Positions 63,981-64,000 of a stretch of DNA of 64,000 bases are shown here, piece after piece. How positions within the stretch are numbered: the stretch's first letter is position 1; each line of letters begins with the position of its first letter. This DNA comes from Cellulophaga sp. F20128. Lineage in GTDB: Bacteria; Bacteroidota; Bacteroidia; Flavobacteriales; Flavobacteriaceae. The DNA is taken from assembly GCF_023015805.1 (NCBI RefSeq), contig NZ_JALKBA010000008.1, positions 111,254 to 175,253 of the forward strand, read 5' to 3'. The notes below the pieces were generated by a model. That model ran no database searches. It was not told the DNA's origin and worked only from the letters and a program-made list of their open reading frames with translations. The translations under genes were made by a program, and so were the position numbers.

Positions 63981-64000
63981 AATTTCTTTCTAATTACAAC

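Larger units (their letters stand above)
63610..64000. other. Right-edge spacer made of tandem repeat units
   Basis: 391 bp after the kinase gene with no supported gene. After about 60 bp of plain sequence it consists of the spacer repeat block, in two units 200 bp apart, the second cut by the window end. Confidence 0.7.
63672..64000. repeat. Tandem 200-bp repeat units
   Basis: Each unit is hairpin A (CCCTCC, core CTTCGACTTCGCTCAGCA, GGAGGG), hairpin B (TCCCCTCTC/GAGAGGGGA, then CTTTTT) and about 100 bp of tail. The two hairpins B are exactly 200 bp apart (63752 and 63952). The units are nearly identical by eye and match the block at 52004-52249. Confidence 0.85.

Noticed and set aside
63672..64000. 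Regular repeats that might suggest a CRISPR array
   Set aside because: The period is 200 bp, the parts between repeats are also repeated, and no cas gene is nearby.

Overview
The window reads as chromosomal DNA of a marine-type member of Flavobacteriaceae (Bacteroidetes). It has low G+C and a complete Bat operon. Several genes have TAnnTTTG-type -7 promoter boxes, the Bacteroidetes consensus, and Shine-Dalgarno sequences are scarce. The protein families (DUF1501, DUF1549/DUF1553, GIN-domain DUF2807, FtsX/MacB permeases of about 800 residues) also fit. I saw no rRNA, tRNA, CRISPR array or intact insertion sequence.

Layout. 1-220: 5' end of an aldo/keto reductase. 381-9459: moxR, a DUF58 gene, a BatD-like gene and batA-batE, a compact + strand operon. 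9525-12589: small secreted protein, beta-carbonic anhydrase and SulP transporter, probably for bicarbonate. 12673-18751: housekeeping and stress genes (pheS, RimB-RimK fusion, CYTH protein, NAD(P)-binding protein, DNA polymerase IV, 1-Cys peroxiredoxin). 18810-23639: secreted C-type-lectin protein, PLP-dependent decarboxylase and a DUF3500 protein. 23712-31360: a minus-strand cassette of two tandem paralogous DUF1549/DUF1553 cytochromes, a Tat-type DUF1501 protein and a membrane c-type cytochrome with leucine-rich repeats. 31560-36780: a cytosolic histidine kinase and an NtrC-type activator, followed by two tandem dyads, a good -24/-12 sigma54 promoter, a short leader with a T-run hairpin, a 58-residue four-cysteine protein, glutamate dehydrogenase, an Rnk/GreA-like protein and a strong terminator. 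36980-60696: a minus-strand TolC/HlyD/ABC efflux operon followed by seven full-length FtsX-type permeases, a DUF2807 protein and a second ATPase. 60897-63609: the divergent second NtrC-type regulator and kinase that probably control this array. 63610-64000: tandem 200-bp repeats.

How the parts may work together. Both NtrC-type regulators sit next to a perfect dyad whose centre lies about 95 bp from a candidate sigma54 -24 element. This suggests two self-contained sigma54 circuits: one for a nitrogen or amino-acid gene set (gdhA operon), the other for an envelope-stress or toxic-compound transporter array. A family of hairpin repeats, with core CTTCGACTTCGCTCAG, occurs between the transporter genes and at the right edge, but I did not see it in the first 37 kb. 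The permease array looks built by repeated duplication, with one mosaic permease and one orphan leader that may mark a lost copy.
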